Assembly: GCA_018257865.1 (NCBI GenBank)
Contig: JAEUBA010000012.1
Location: forward strand, 372,001-436,000
DNA length: 64,000 nucleotides
Reading direction: 5' to 3'
Source of the DNA: Stereocaulon alpinum
Lineage: Eukaryota; Ascomycota; Lecanoromycetes; Lecanorales; Stereocaulaceae
In this document: piece by piece, positions 20,592 to 31,637 of the stretch
Layout of the letters: each line of letters opens with the position of its first letter
How positions within the stretch are numbered: the first letter of the stretch is position 1
Notes under the pieces: generated by a model
What the model saw: only the letters and a program-made list of their open reading frames with translations
What the model was told of the DNA's origin: nothing
The model's database searches: none
Position numbers and translations under genes: made by a program

Positions 20592-22742
20592 ATGGCTTCG
20601 ACGCGCCGCATGGAGATATACGAAGACCCCGGCTGTGCTACCGACACTGCCGGGATGCCAACACAACCCTCGTACGATTTCATGGGTACAGCTTTCTCTG
20701 ATGGAAATTCACGATTCGACCCTTCTCCAAGAGCAAACGTCGTCCTTAACCCTCCAGCAGCTGGTCTAAGTGGAAGGTCTCCTCTCAAGTCGGTCCGCCA
20801 AGGCAGGACTTCTCCATCCAAATCCCTTTACGCAAACAAGATGAACATATCTCTCCCACCACCACCACCTTCCACTTTCACAACCGATTCCCCTCTTAAG
20901 AAGCCTCCCGTCTCAGCTTATCATCCTATCGCGCCCCATGGGTCTTTCAAGCCTATCTTTACTACGTTCTCAAGCAGCGCGGCCGCGAATAAAGAAAATT
21001 TCAGCAGCGACAACTTCGCCGAATTTCCAGATCCCTCACATAGCTCCAAAGGACCTTTGAAGCGAACCTTGAGCAATGCTGGGCCCTCACAAGATCGATT
21101 GTCGAAGAAGTCTCGGATTGAACAGCCATCTGACCCAGGGATCCCAGATCCACAGAACATGCCATTGGTGGAGGACGACGGGAAGAAGCCACCTTATAGT
21201 TACGCAGCCCTTATTGGAATGTCTATACTACGCGCGCCCGGCCGTCGATTGACCCTTGCTCAGATATACAAGTGGATATCGGAGTCCTTCTCTTTCTACC
21301 GTCTCCCGGAGACGGGCTGGCAAAATAGCATCCGTCACAACCTCAGTCTAAACAAGGCTTTCATCAAGATTGAGCGACCAAAAGATGACCCTGGGAAAGG
21401 TAATTACTGGGCCATCGAACCAGGAATGGAATCGCAATTCGTCAAGGACAAAAACTCTCGTCGTCCAACCTCTGCTGGAGGATCAATCATGAAAAATTCT
21501 TCACAACCATCCAGCGAAGCCAATGCCTGGCCGAACCAGCCTCCAACTCTGCCTAAGACAAGTCTCAAGATGATCCCACAGGTATCGGAGGCTTTCGAAC
21601 CCTCATCAGACGCCACTATTCCAGCTTCCGATGCTCCATCATCCTCGTCTCAAGAGGATGAGGTCGAGTTGATCAATATGCCTCCGCCCGCTTCTCGAGC
21701 AGCATTCTCTTCTCCGTTGCAGCCAATCCATTCGTCGCCACCTGTTGCTCACCACCATTCAGAGCGTGAAGACACGCCATCCCCCGTAGTCGCCTTTGCC
21801 CTCCCCTCTGGCAATTCAAGGTCACGAAAGCGGAAAGCTGCTACAATGGATGATAGCGGCTACTTTTCCTCTTTGGACTCTTCAGCCTCCCGTCCATTCG
21901 CCAATCCCAAGCTGCCTGACCTGAAGGTCGATCGGCCAAGAATGAAGCGTGGGCGAGCAGAAGAAGAAATCGCTCGCATTCGTTCTTCTTCACACGACAT
22001 TAGTCCAAGTAGATGCCGGTCTCTTATAAAGCAGCCGACCCCATCGTTGGTCTCTTCATCTCCATTACGCCACTTCGATAGCTCGCTGATGCTACCGCCC
22101 TTGACCCCTGCTTTCAAGTTCAAGCTGCCACCAAAGCCACCGGCGTCAATCTCGCCAAACACGAACTTGAGAAATCATCGCAACAAAATCAGGGAGTTAG
22201 TCGGCTCTCCAATCCAAAGGCACCACAGCCTTCTCAGTGACGAGGTATCCTATAGTCCGGCTTTCAACATAGTTGATGATGAGAACTTGTTGTTCAACGA
22301 AGACTTCAACTTGAGCTTCAACATCTTCGAAGATGTTGATGCTGCCCATGCTCGTGCCTCCTCAGCTTCCCCCGTCAAGCGCTCTGTACGTCGTCCTAGA
22401 CTTGAGCGGGCTAGCAAGACTGCCAACATCCTCGCAGATATTACTGGTGCAAGCCTCAATGGCAGTACCTCGCTTTCAAGTCTCAAGACACCTAACTTTG
22501 CTTCTCCGCTGAAGCGGATGTCTAGCAACTCGCCCTTGGCATTCGGAGCCAACTTGGACGAGGTACCAAAAGAGGATTTATTTGGCCTCGATCTCTTCGA
22601 GGACGAAGAGCCTGACGACTTTGGCGGTCTGGACATTTTGCAGGGTTTTCAGAAGATTGGTGGCAACCAAAATTTGCTGCCTCTCGCCAACAAAGCTTCG
22701 AGACCTGCCTTGGGGTCTCGAAGCCATACTTCACGTTTCTAG
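20592..22742 (+). CDS. forkhead transcription factor (Sep1-like)
   Basis: Nuclear DNA-binding protein of 716 residues in one exon, starting at ATG 20592. The forkhead domain is complete at about residues 197-283: KKPPYSYAALIGMSI, LTLAQIYKWI, the recognition helix WQNSIRHNLSLNKAF, and the wing GKGNYWAI. No FHA domain precedes it, which fits fission-yeast Sep1-like proteins (cell-cycle and septation genes) better than yeast Fkh1/2. The rest is low complexity with many Ser/Pro and Thr/Pro sites (SPLK, TSPSK, SSPLR), typical of cyclin-dependent-kinase targets, and basic KRKA and PRMKRGR stretches that may be nuclear localisation signals. The C-terminus is acidic (DLFEDEEPDDFGGLDIL) and could be an activation region. 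The family is certain; orthology to Sep1 is inferred. Confidence 0.93.
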   Translation: MASTRRMEIYEDPGCATDTAGMPTQPSYDFMGTAFSDGNSRFDPSPRANVVLNPPAAGLSGRSPLKSVRQGRTSPSKSLYANKMNISLPPPPPSTFTTDSPLKKPPVSAYHPIAPHGSFKPIFTTFSSSAAANKENFSSDNFAEFPDPSHSSKGPLKRTLSNAGPSQDRLSKKSRIEQPSDPGIPDPQNMPLVEDDGKKPPYSYAALIGMSILRAPGRRLTLAQIYKWISESFSFYRLPETGWQNSIRHNLSLNKAFIKIERPKDDPGKGNYWAIEPGMESQFVKDKNSRRPTSAGGSIMKNSSQPSSEANAWPNQPPTLPKTSLKMIPQVSEAFEPSSDATIPASDAPSSSSQEDEVELINMPPPASRAAFSSPLQPIHSSPPVAHHHSEREDTPSPVVAFALPSGNSRSRKRKAATMDDSGYFSSLDSSASRPFANPKLPDLKVDRPRMKRGRAEEEIARIRSSSHDISPSRCRSLIKQPTPSLVSSSPLRHFDSSLMLPPLTPAFKFKLPPKPPASISPNTNLRNHRNKIRELVGSPIQRHHSLLSDEVSYSPAFNIVDDENLLFNEDFNLSFNIFEDVDAAHARASSASPVKRSVRRPRLERASKTANILADITGASLNGSTSLSSLKTPNFASPLKRMSSNSPLAFGANLDEVPKEDLFGLDLFEDEEPDDFGGLDILQGFQKIGGNQNLLPLANKASRPALGSRSHTSRF

Positions 22743-23716
22743 ATGCTGATGAGTGTTCGAAACTTGGGACATTTTCATCAATTCTCATTTGCGACGTTTC
22801 GAACTGAAGATCATCGCAAACAATGGATGCTGTTAAGGCTTTTTAGCCTAACCTGCGAGCGGTCATGACCTCGATCTCAACGCATGCGGTCAACTTCCTT
22901 CCGCACTTCACCCTCATCACTAGAGATTGCCAACATGTTTCGCGTTTCTCGTTACGGCAGACGGACGGATCGGGACTCGAACATTATTCACGTCATCAGA
23001 TCATGCGATGGGGGCATGAAGCATTCGGATGCCAATGTTATTTGAAAATTTCAAGCATTAGATTTTAACGATCAAGAGTTTGTAAGTCAAAGTCAGGCGT
23101 TTAGGGTTCACGGCGATGTCAAGGGAGGGACGAAGACATGAGAGCCTACGATGCCCAAGATTTCCACGACTCAGCGATATGGTGCAAAGGGGAAAGTCAG
23201 GTTCATGACACTTTGCCAAACATGCTTCAATGTATATCTTTAGTCGTTCAGCAAGGCGCACGGTTTTATGTTGTCACACAGTGCCATGCAAATCGAACTG
23301 TTCAAACAGTTTTATGGATATGCTTAGTTAGCTCTACTTTTCTCTAAATCATTGAGGAAGCTCGCGCTGTGACGTGATGGACTATGACTGAAAGTAAAGA
23401 TGGTAGGTGCACCTATCTCGAGCTATTTCCATATACCTCTACACCTTCCGAAATGCGGTAGGACATGGTATTGAAATGCGGATGCTTTCACTGTGATTCG
23501 CAATCAGTTTTAACAATTCGTAAAGACCGAATGGCCATGCGTACCTCGACCGAGCCTCATCGGCAGGTGTACGTGGCTGTAGACTTTGAGATCTTGCATC
23601 GTATAGGACATACGCTTCTACTTCCTCGATTAAGTTGAACAAGCCAAGCCAGATTCCGATCATTCTGCAGTCCAGCAGAATCCATATTAAGAACTTAATT
23701 CCATCCACTACCACCC
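22743..23716. other. convergent 3' intergenic region
   Basis: About 970 bases between the 3' ends of the forkhead and RRP36 genes. Only short frames on both strands; nothing recognised. Likely two 3' UTRs. Confidence 0.5.
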
Positions 23717-24832
23717 TCACCCCCTCCTCGCATCCGGAATCGCCCTCCTCTCCCTTTGCGCCATCTTCTTCCTCCGCCTCTCAATGACCTTATCAACCTG
23801 CTTCCCCTTCATCCCCCTAAATCGCTCCTCAAGCGCCAACTTCTTCCGCTCTGACTCCTTCAAGTAGAACGGCTTCTTCCCCTTTTCAATCTTCTCTTTC
23901 TCTTCCTTTCTATGCTTCCTCAGCACCTCCTGCTCTTGCTCTTTCCTCTCCTGTGCTTTCTTCCTGGATTCCATACTCAGCAATGCACGCTTCAACTTCT
24001 CTATTGCGTCAGCATCTCTGGTTTTGCGAATGGCGGCTTTGAGCTCGGAGATTTCGCTGTCGCGGTAGGTGTCTAGGAAGGCGTAGTTCTTTTTCAATTT
24101 TTGCTCGTCGAGGGGCCCGGCGAGGGGTTCGAAGCGTGGGTCTCGGATATCGGGCTTTTTGGTGGGGACGACGGAGCGCTTGCGGGATACGGCTTTTTTG
24201 GAGGAGAGCTCGGTGGGAGCGTGTTTGGAGGGGCGGGAGAAGTCACGGGTGTCTTTCTTGCCGGCTTTGCGCTCGAGGGCTTCGGTGTCGCCGTTATGGT
24301 GGAGTTTGGGATATGCAGGGTGAGATGTGAGGTTTTCAGCATCGCTATCATCGCCGTCGTCATGGTTGGGGCGTTTTCGCTTGCCGAGGGTTTCTTGTGC
24401 TGCTGCTAGGGCGCCGAAAGAGATTGAGGCTGCTTGGTCGGGGGGGGGGGACCCTGAGGATTCTAACTCGGACTGAGAGATTCGATTGCTTTTAGTCCCT
24501 ATACAACAACCTCCGAGCCAAATTTAAATACGCACTTTCTCGGATGCGTCGTCTTTGTCGCCATCACTAACATCTAATTGCTTGCTCTGACTTCCCTCAG
24601 ATACGATCGTGCTGCTGGTGTCCAACATATCTTTCTCAGACTCAGAGTCTGTAAAGGGTTCACTGTCACTATCTCCTTTTCGGGGATGCATTCGTTGGAC
24701 GAAAGAAACGTCCAGGAGCCCTTTCCTTCGTTCTAGACGTTGTGCATTAGAAGGTAGAGGAAACCCGTCCTTGGTGACATTCATAGACTCAAGAGAGTCA
24801 GCGGAGATCGATCTTGTCTTACGACGAGGCAT
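23717..24832 (-). CDS. RRP36: rRNA biogenesis protein Rrp36
   Basis: Nucleolar factor of early 18S rRNA processing, part of the 90S pre-ribosome. Exons on the minus strand: 24832-24536 and 24472-23717, 350 residues, with a 63-nt intron GTGCGT...CAG. Seen: an acidic Ser/Asp/Glu-rich N-terminus, the family's SISFGALAAAQ (about residue 113), DPRFEPLAG, KNYAFLDTYRDSEI, a long charged coiled coil, then KPFYLKESERKKLALEERF and the final ERRRKKMAQRERR. Residues about 106-108 (PPP) are encoded by an 11-base C run (24440-24450), a slippage risk. The intron was chosen because it alone joins the acidic exon in frame. The N-terminal start could instead be at an internal Met (MHPRKGD); that part is poorly conserved. 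Confidence 0.9.
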
Positions 24833-25191
24833 GATCGGAAGTTGAGCACAGTGCGTGATCTTTAGGAGAGATTTGGTGAACTCGGTATCTGCAATGTGGA
24901 GATCTTGAAGGTATGCCAAGAACTCACGGCTCGGTCCGCGATGACAGGCATTAGCGCGGAGGCTCCAATACATGGCAGAGATGAATGTCTTCCATGCGTC
25001 ACACACCTTCTTCCCCTCATGTATCTATGTTTGCAGCTCCTACACGACCTCTATCTCCTCAACTCGGGATACTTCCTCGAAAGCCATCTCTCGCAGCAAG
25101 ATATAGCCATCTGTGGGACATTCGCTGGCAATCGCACCATGGCATCCAGGTAACATCGGTATCTACAACATACAGCTCACTTCACTAAGTA
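24833..25191. promoter_or_regulatory. bidirectional upstream region RRP36 / NIF gene
   Basis: 359 bases between divergent starts. A frame beginning near 24985 (+), rich in Ser and Pro, ends at a possible GTAACA donor around 25150 and could be a 5' exon of the NIF-domain gene; this is unproved. Confidence 0.4.
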
Positions 25192-26796
25192 ATGGAGACA
25201 TGCAAGGATCTACAACCACGATATAATCGTATCGCCGTGCTGAAAGGAAACATTCAGCTCGCGAGGAAGCATACTATGGATACGCAGGACACCCTTGGTC
25301 TAGTGGCCTTAAGCCTAGAGAAAACAAAGCCGGTCAGAGACTACTCCAAACGTCGTGCGAATAGACGGAAGGACCGGCCTGCGAATCAGCAAATTGCAGC
25401 TCAGAGCACATCTTATGCAGCTCCTGGAGAGAAAGTCTTCACTGAGGTACCAGGATATTCACACTATGCGCCAGGGTCTAACGTACTACAGGTGCCTTCC
25501 GTGGGGAGCTACACCTCGAACTCCGGATCTATTGAGGACTCCGATCTCAATACCTATTTAAATCCTCCCCACCTCTCTAGTTACCAACCCGGACCAGGAT
25601 CTCCGCGTATCAATCAGCCCGTTCACATGAACCTTCCTCTCAGAAATTCTTTGGCTACAGCCAACAACAGATCGGGCCAAGTACCCTTCGTGCAAAAGTC
25701 CAATTTGTCAGTTCCAGCGTATCACGGGCATCCCTCATCCAGTATTAACAAACAGTACAGGCACTCAGAAGCTCAACCTTCCGTCCGACCCGAACCCAGC
25801 AAGATCGGCCGATGGTCGGGTTCCCCACCAGCGAGCATTCAGCAATCGATTGCACCACGCCCAATCCTCAAACCGCATAGAACAGAGGACCGCAATGCCC
25901 ATGATTCCTCACCTCGCAAACTCTTCGTCAGGAATCCCCTCACCCACTTCCCCACTCCCACACCCACGCCCACCTATGTGATCCTAGCAGACGCCACCCC
26001 AGCACTCCTTCCCTCCCCTCAAAGCCTCCTCCTCGTCCTCGACCTAAATGGCACCCTCCTCCACCGCGCCAGCCGCGAACTCGGAAGAAGCAGAGACTAC
26101 ACACCCCGCCCATCGCTCAACCAATTCCTCCAGTACGCATTTGCAAACCACTCCGTCCTCATCTGGTCCTCAGCCCAACCAATTAATGTAAGAGGTATGT
26201 GCGACCGCCTCTTCAAACCGGCGCAGCGCAAACTTCTAGTTGGGCAATGGGCACGAAATACCCTAGGCCTCACACAGTCACAGTATAGAGAACGCGTCCA
26301 AGTCTACAAGCGCCTCGATCGCATATGGGACGACGAAAAGCTGCAACACAAACATCCTCATTTCGACAAAGGTGAACGATGGGGCCAGCACAACACAGTC
26401 TTGATCGATGACAGTTTGCTGAAAGCCAGCGCGCAACCATACAATCACGTTGAAGTACCTGAATTTGTCAAAGGCAGCGAAACGGATGGAGATGGAAGGA
26501 GTATTCTTGCACAGGTGGCGGGATATCTGGAGGAAGCGAGGAGGTGGAAGGATGTCAGTGCGTTTATGAGGGAAAGGGGTTTCATCGTCGATGCGGGATG
26601 GGGGTGGGCTTGGACGGATAGTGGCGAGGGGAAGGGGAAGAAGAAAAAGACGAAGCAGGAGAAAGAGAAAGAGAAAGATGCGGGTACGACAGGGGTGGAA
26701 AAGAGTCTTCCTGAGATCGCTGGCGGGGAGAAGGACGAGCGAGCAGAGAGCATCAATGCTAACATGGACGAGAAAGATGGTGGAGTCCGACTATGA
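25192..26796 (+). CDS. NIF/FCP1-homology domain protein
   Basis: 534 residues, one exon. The first 260 residues are Ser/Pro/Gln-rich and disordered. An FCP1/NIF-type HAD domain then runs from about residue 278: LLLVLDLNGTLLHR, PSLNQFLQYAF, VLIWSSAQ, DDEKLQHKH and TVLIDDSLLKA. In FCP1, Tim50 and CTD phosphatases the first motif is DxDx(T/V); here it reads DLNGT, so the second Asp, the usual acid/base, is Asn. The protein may be a non-catalytic or altered HAD protein; as I recall, several fungal relatives share DLNGT. The C-terminus is highly charged (KGKKKKTKQEKEKEK). It lacks a mitochondrial presequence and an obvious membrane span, arguing against Tim50 itself. Localisation and substrate are unknown. 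The start may lie further upstream in an unseen exon. Confidence 0.85.
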   Translation: METCKDLQPRYNRIAVLKGNIQLARKHTMDTQDTLGLVALSLEKTKPVRDYSKRRANRRKDRPANQQIAAQSTSYAAPGEKVFTEVPGYSHYAPGSNVLQVPSVGSYTSNSGSIEDSDLNTYLNPPHLSSYQPGPGSPRINQPVHMNLPLRNSLATANNRSGQVPFVQKSNLSVPAYHGHPSSSINKQYRHSEAQPSVRPEPSKIGRWSGSPPASIQQSIAPRPILKPHRTEDRNAHDSSPRKLFVRNPLTHFPTPTPTPTYVILADATPALLPSPQSLLLVLDLNGTLLHRASRELGRSRDYTPRPSLNQFLQYAFANHSVLIWSSAQPINVRGMCDRLFKPAQRKLLVGQWARNTLGLTQSQYRERVQVYKRLDRIWDDEKLQHKHPHFDKGERWGQHNTVLIDDSLLKASAQPYNHVEVPEFVKGSETDGDGRSILAQVAGYLEEARRWKDVSAFMRERGFIVDAGWGWAWTDSGEGKGKKKKTKQEKEKEKDAGTTGVEKSLPEIAGGEKDERAESINANMDEKDGGVRL

Positions 26797-27588
26797 ATGT
26801 ACACAAAGTGCTTGTAATGGGGCGACGCTCAGGTGTTCATACATGAGGAAAGGGATGTTCATAAATCAGGCACGAAAGACTAAAGTCTTCAGCTGGCCCA
26901 GTCAGCCAGTTAGGATCTGTTATTGAATCCAGCTTATGTCGAAGGTACCCTCTTTAAATATCGGAATGAAATCTGCAGAGGCTAGAGCAATACCAAATCA
27001 GTCCCAAGCCTCGAGATGATGATTTTGTCCCAAACACGCATTCACGGCCTAATCATCTAAGAAGCCAACTTCTGCAGTGAAGCTGCAATAGCGTGCAACG
27101 AAGAATAACTATGCAATTAGAGCATAGATAAGGCACGTAAAGCAAGGAACAGAGCAAAAAGTGCTTCGACGTCAAAAATAAAAGGACATGACTACGTATA
27201 GACGATACTTCTTCTGCTATTTGATAGAGAATAGCTTCTCAGTACATTTAGATATCAATGCCATCCTACCAGACAGCCTCAGTAACCCTGATTAACCAGA
27301 TCATAACCCTCAAAGCCCTCTCGTAACCCATGCGTGTATTGCTCCACTCCACGGCGTTGATTCGTCGATGCTTTCATTCGGTAGTGAGATGATCCCATAA
27401 TGCTCTAAACGCCAGCGCCCGAACACCATGAAATCCATCTCGAACTCCTTTAGCTGATGAGCACAATCCACCGTACCGCCCCATTCAAGATATCGAATCT
27501 CTAAAGTCGTGCCCATCCCTTTCCATGAATGCTTTCCCCTTCCCCATTGTTGACTCTGAACGCCATTGCCGATTATAAACACTGATAC
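26797..27588. other. convergent 3' intergenic region
   Basis: About 790 bases. A minus-strand frame at 27310-27582 (90 residues) directly follows the stop of the next gene and resembles no family; most likely 3' UTR. Confidence 0.4.
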
Positions 27589-29142
27589 TCATGAATGAAA
27601 CAATTCCCATGCTCGGGCACATAGGCCCAAGAACTCGTCCTTCTTCTTCCGTTGTGTTTCTGGGCTGTCGATACCCAAACCGAATGGTCCTCGCCTGGGC
27701 TCAGGGCCACTTCCAAGAGGTGGTGTGCCCATATCCTGCTCATACTCTACTCTACCTCGTCTTCTACCGCCGCCCATCCGGCTGGATTCGCCATTCATCT
27801 GGTTATGGAATTGTTTGTTTGGAGTGGTACCGGCATTCGAGGGTGGAGAAGGTGGTGTGGGTGGGTGATGACCCGAGTAATGGACGATCTTAGGGAGCAG
27901 TTCTTCCCGACCGCCGGCCATTTCTGCTACTGCTTCTTCTGCTGACCGGTAATCCCTCGCGCGACTGGATTGTGGAGGATGGGATGAAGGAGGTGGGAAG
28001 CCGGGCGACGAGAAGGGTGGTCGGTGGTTGGAGTGTGAGGAGTTCGAATCCGAATTGGACTGGTAGTGGCTATCTCGCTTGTTCATGCCAAGACCGTCTC
28101 CGGCAAAGACATCTGAAATAGGTGGTAACCTGTTGTTCGTTTGAGTTGCGGGCATGTGGTGGATATGGGAAGTATTTGAAAGGTTGGAGGGTTGATTAGC
28201 AATGTGTCGGGTCATAGGCGGTTGATGTCTGCCAGTGAAGCTCTGATGAAGAGGTGCGGATTGGATCACTCTTTCATTGGCGAACTGCTCATGAGAAGGT
28301 GGCACGATGGATAGTCCATTCGGTGGCCTTTTCTTCGACGTCGAGGGCGTCTTCATGGCCGTCCCGAAAGGATTGTCTGAGGTACTCCTTCCATCTGGAT
28401 CGGTGGGCTTGGCTGTCTTCTGTAACCGTGATTCAATGATGTGTCTCTGTTGATCACGAACGGATATACTTCTTTGCAGCTGTTGCTGCATAGTAGGATC
28501 TTGGGTCTGGAAGCCAGGTGATAGACAAGCGAGACCAACATCAACCATTGCTAGACCTCCACTTTCTCTCGCTGTCAATGGTGCTGATGGCCTCGATGAC
28601 ATAGCATTCTGGCTTTGGGAGGTGCTTGATGACAGGTCCAATTTCCTAGGTCTATGCCTCGAGGTAGCGGGTACCTCGGGCGACGATGGTGGTTCCTTCT
28701 TCACTATAATTTTGGGTGGGCCATGGCGTATTCTATTGGTCTTGTGAGTAGGCTTCGTGTAAGGAGGCGAGTAGGAAGGCGAGAGATGGATGGGTGAATG
28801 ATGCATGATCGGTGGCAGCAGTAGCAACATGGTGAGGGGTGTAGCGAGAAAAGTAACAATGTGGGGAAGAAGGTATAAAGAGGGTATATAGCATGAAACA
28901 ACTTACGAATTGGGTGAGCGTTTCCCATCGGGAGTGACCTTCTGCTTTGCCGCATTTTCGCCAAGTACAACAGGAGCATTGGGCGATGTGGTCCTCGATG
29001 TGGCTGAGGCGGATCTTCGCTCAGTCTGAGCAGGAGTATGAGTCGAAGGAGCCAGTGTTGGGAAGGATGAATGAGGACTTGAGCCAGGCTCGGACTGGGG
29101 CGGAGCCAACGGGGCTGCGACAGATGCGACAGCTGTTGACAT
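27589..29142 (-). CDS. disordered fungal hypothetical protein
   Basis: Two exons on the minus strand, 29142-28907 and 28732-27589 (intron GTAAGT...TAG, 174 nt), give 459 residues. I recognise no domain. The sequence is dominated by Ser, Pro, Gln, Asn and His and is presumably disordered. Short ordered-looking islands are PPKIIVKKEPP (about residue 83), GGLAMVDVGLACLSPGF (about 130), LPPISDVF, SAEEAVAEMAGGREELLP and the final RKKKDEFLGLCARAWELFHS, which could be a helical interaction motif. VKKEPP resembles a SUMOylation-type site. A nuclear regulatory role is a guess from composition only. The reading frame is intact, with a plausible AAC-ATG start context. Confidence 0.7.
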
Positions 29143-30945
29143 GGCGATTGGTCTTGAGGTGATGGTGATACTAGTACAGCGATAGTGATGAGGAGAGCGT
29201 AAACACCAGCAAGAAGCGCATGAGAAGAGCCTCGCGCTTCGCCGACCGCAGGAGTCTGTTGGCCCTTGTCCCGGATGGTGGACCTAGTACCAAGATAGAA
29301 GTGTCTGGATAGCCTGGCGTAGAGGATGAAGTTCGATGGGAGTTGCTCTAAGCCAGGAATTGCAGCATGACGGGAGTTTGGGAGTGGGCTGCGCGAAAGG
29401 AAGGAGCGACGTTTGGTGTTGCTGGGACTGGTGCGGACTTGAAACGGGTCGCAATGAAGTGTTGGAGGAGTTTCGAATAATTATGGTGGTGCAGGATTGT
29501 CCGGGATGTTGGTTTGATTCAGATTTCAGGAGGGGTGAGCGGTATTGGCTATGGGGCGGCTAACGGGTATTGGCGTTTGGCTTCAGGGAAGAGGCAGGCA
29601 CTTACTTAGGGGCCATATCCCATATCAAGCGAGGCTCTGACATCTTTATCCTTCCTGGAACAATACCTTTCTATCATTATTGGTTATTGGTTATTGGGTA
29701 TTGGTTATTGGGTATTGGGTATGGGATACTGGGTAGTACAGCTTGACACATGGCAAGATACAATACTCTGCCGTAAGCCGTGAGACAACGTTGCGCCTCC
29801 GAAGCTGATCCTACAGTAGTACTTAGTCTACTGTTGGAATGTGGTGGAAAAACGGTCAAGGGCTGAGACCAACTAGCGATGGATGGCGTTCCTTCCGGTT
29901 GATCATCCAGGATCTTGCTACCTAAACAGGCTCCCCCAGTCCTTCTTTCAGCTTGTGTATGACAAGTACGAGAACTCTACGCTCTTCCAGCGCATCGGTC
30001 CATCTGCCATCACTTCTTACTTGGCCACTCGTGGCGGCGCCTTCGACCTCTGTACCACCAGCGTCATAGGCTCTGGCTCAATCCGCTACTCACCGGCGAG
30101 ATGCATGTTGCAGGCGACCGCTGACTAGATCAAGTATGTTCCTCCTGTTGGTTCAGCATGCTGAATGCAAGATACGTACATCCAATCATCCAATCATGCA
30201 AACCTGAAAGTCAAAACTACGGGTGTCTTACTAAGGATTTGGGATATCACTCCACTGGAACTTTGGAAGGGTCCCGCCGTCGAAGGTGTGACATCCTCAA
30301 GCGCTTCTGAAACATCAAGCTTCCGCTTGCCCCTGAAAGCCAGGCAACTCCCTCCTTCGCCACTCGACTTAGCTCCAACCATGAAAATGGGTTGTTTGAC
30401 GGTCTGAGTGAAGGCCAAAGAGTGGCCATGAGTTGCCACGAGTACATGCCCTTTCGAAAAGTAATAGCAATCGTGATATGTCTCACTGAGGCAGAGAACC
30501 ACCGTATCGGGTCTGTGCCTCATGCGCAATGCATGCGGCTGCTCGAGATAGCAAGATCTCCGAAGCCACCACTCGTTAAGTTGATGCGCGATGACCTCAG
30601 ACTAGGTCTAGAAGCTATCGAACACCACTTAATCCAAAAGGGAGATGCTTGCGTCGTGCCGCGCGCTTGTCTGCCTCGATGGTGTATGCTATCGCATGTA
30701 TCTTGTGCTTCATAGGATCGTGTACAGATCAACTTGTAGTCCTATTTGACTCTATGTACGAAACATATAGATTGCGCCATAATCGCATTGGATAACAAGT
30801 AGATGTAGCAATGGGTTTAGGGATGCTTGGGGCGGGTTTCAACGGTCCTCCGCCGCCGCTAGGCGATACAAAATTCCTCCGTCAAGCAATGTCGTTGAAA
30901 CATGTTCCTTCACTTGTAAAACAGATCCTTCAATAGTGAAACAAA
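29143..30945. other. long gene-poor spacer
   Basis: About 1.8 kb. The frame at 29883-30128 (+) contains LFQRIGPSAITSYLATRGG and looks protein-like, but I cannot assign it and it lacks supporting exons; it may be a gene relic. The rest shows nothing beyond the microsatellite at 29677-29725. Confidence 0.4.
29677..29725. repeat. TATTGGT/TATTGGG heptamer microsatellite
   Basis: Seven-base units TATTGGT and TATTGGG repeated about seven times. Confidence 0.85.
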
Positions 30946-31524
30946 ATGCCTACCGTCGTCAATAATGAAGATCATCCTATGCAGAATGCTCCTGAGGCTG
31001 AGGCAAATGTTGGAACAAACGTGGAGGATGATTTTATAGATCTTAACGACCAACGGATCCGAGTTGTAAGTCAGCTGATATCACTACCAGATATAGATTG
31101 TTGAGATTGTTTCGTAGCTGCCTGGTGCAAGTGAAACAGCGGCATCCTTCGAATTCGAGTCAGAAGACCATACTCTAGGCAATGCTTTGAGGTACATGAT
31201 TATGAAAAAGTGGGTGCCTTCATTGTCTTTTCCCGACGAGCCATAGCATCCTGCGCTAATTCGAATCGCAGTCCTCAGGTTGAGCTCTGCGGATACTCGA
31301 TTCCACATCCATCGGAAGCGAAGATGAATATCAGGATTCAGACCTATGGTGTTCTTATCTATAAAAGCTAATTTCTTGGATCTCGCTAACACCTGCCTAC
31401 AGAAGGTACAACGGTCTACGATGTCTTAGAGAAGGGCTTCGATGATTTGATGAGCCTCTGCGATATCGTAACTGATGAGTTCACTGCAGAAAGGGACAGT
31501 TTCAATGCGAAACAGAAAGCTTAA
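30946..31524 (+). CDS. RPC19: RNA polymerase I/III subunit AC19 (Rpc19)
   Basis: Shared small alpha-like subunit of RNA polymerases I and III; pairs with AC40 to start assembly. Four exons: 30946-31065, 31118-31209, 31272-31348 and 31403-31524, 136 residues, the usual family length. Seen: an acidic N-terminus, FEFESEDHTLGNALRYMI (the alpha dimerisation motif), NPQVELCGYSIPHPSEAKMN, and IQTYEGTTVYDVLEKGFDDL. All three introns have clean splice sites, and each join restores a conserved residue (V/L, N-P, Y-E-G). It is convergent with NDUFA6, with 113 bases between the stops. Confidence 0.95.
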
Positions 31525-31637
31525 TGAATGCCGGGCACGGTGGACGATGCATGGTAGGCGTTTTGACTGATGTTGGCATCAAACATTTTGAGCGTCCTAT
31601 GTACAAGAAAAGCAAGCTGTATACCCCGGCATGGATG

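Noticed and set aside
24094..24363. Pro-rich 89-residue frame overlapping RRP36
   Set aside because: Shifted frame of RRP36 exon 2; the correct frame gives DPRFEPLAG and the rest of the family motifs.
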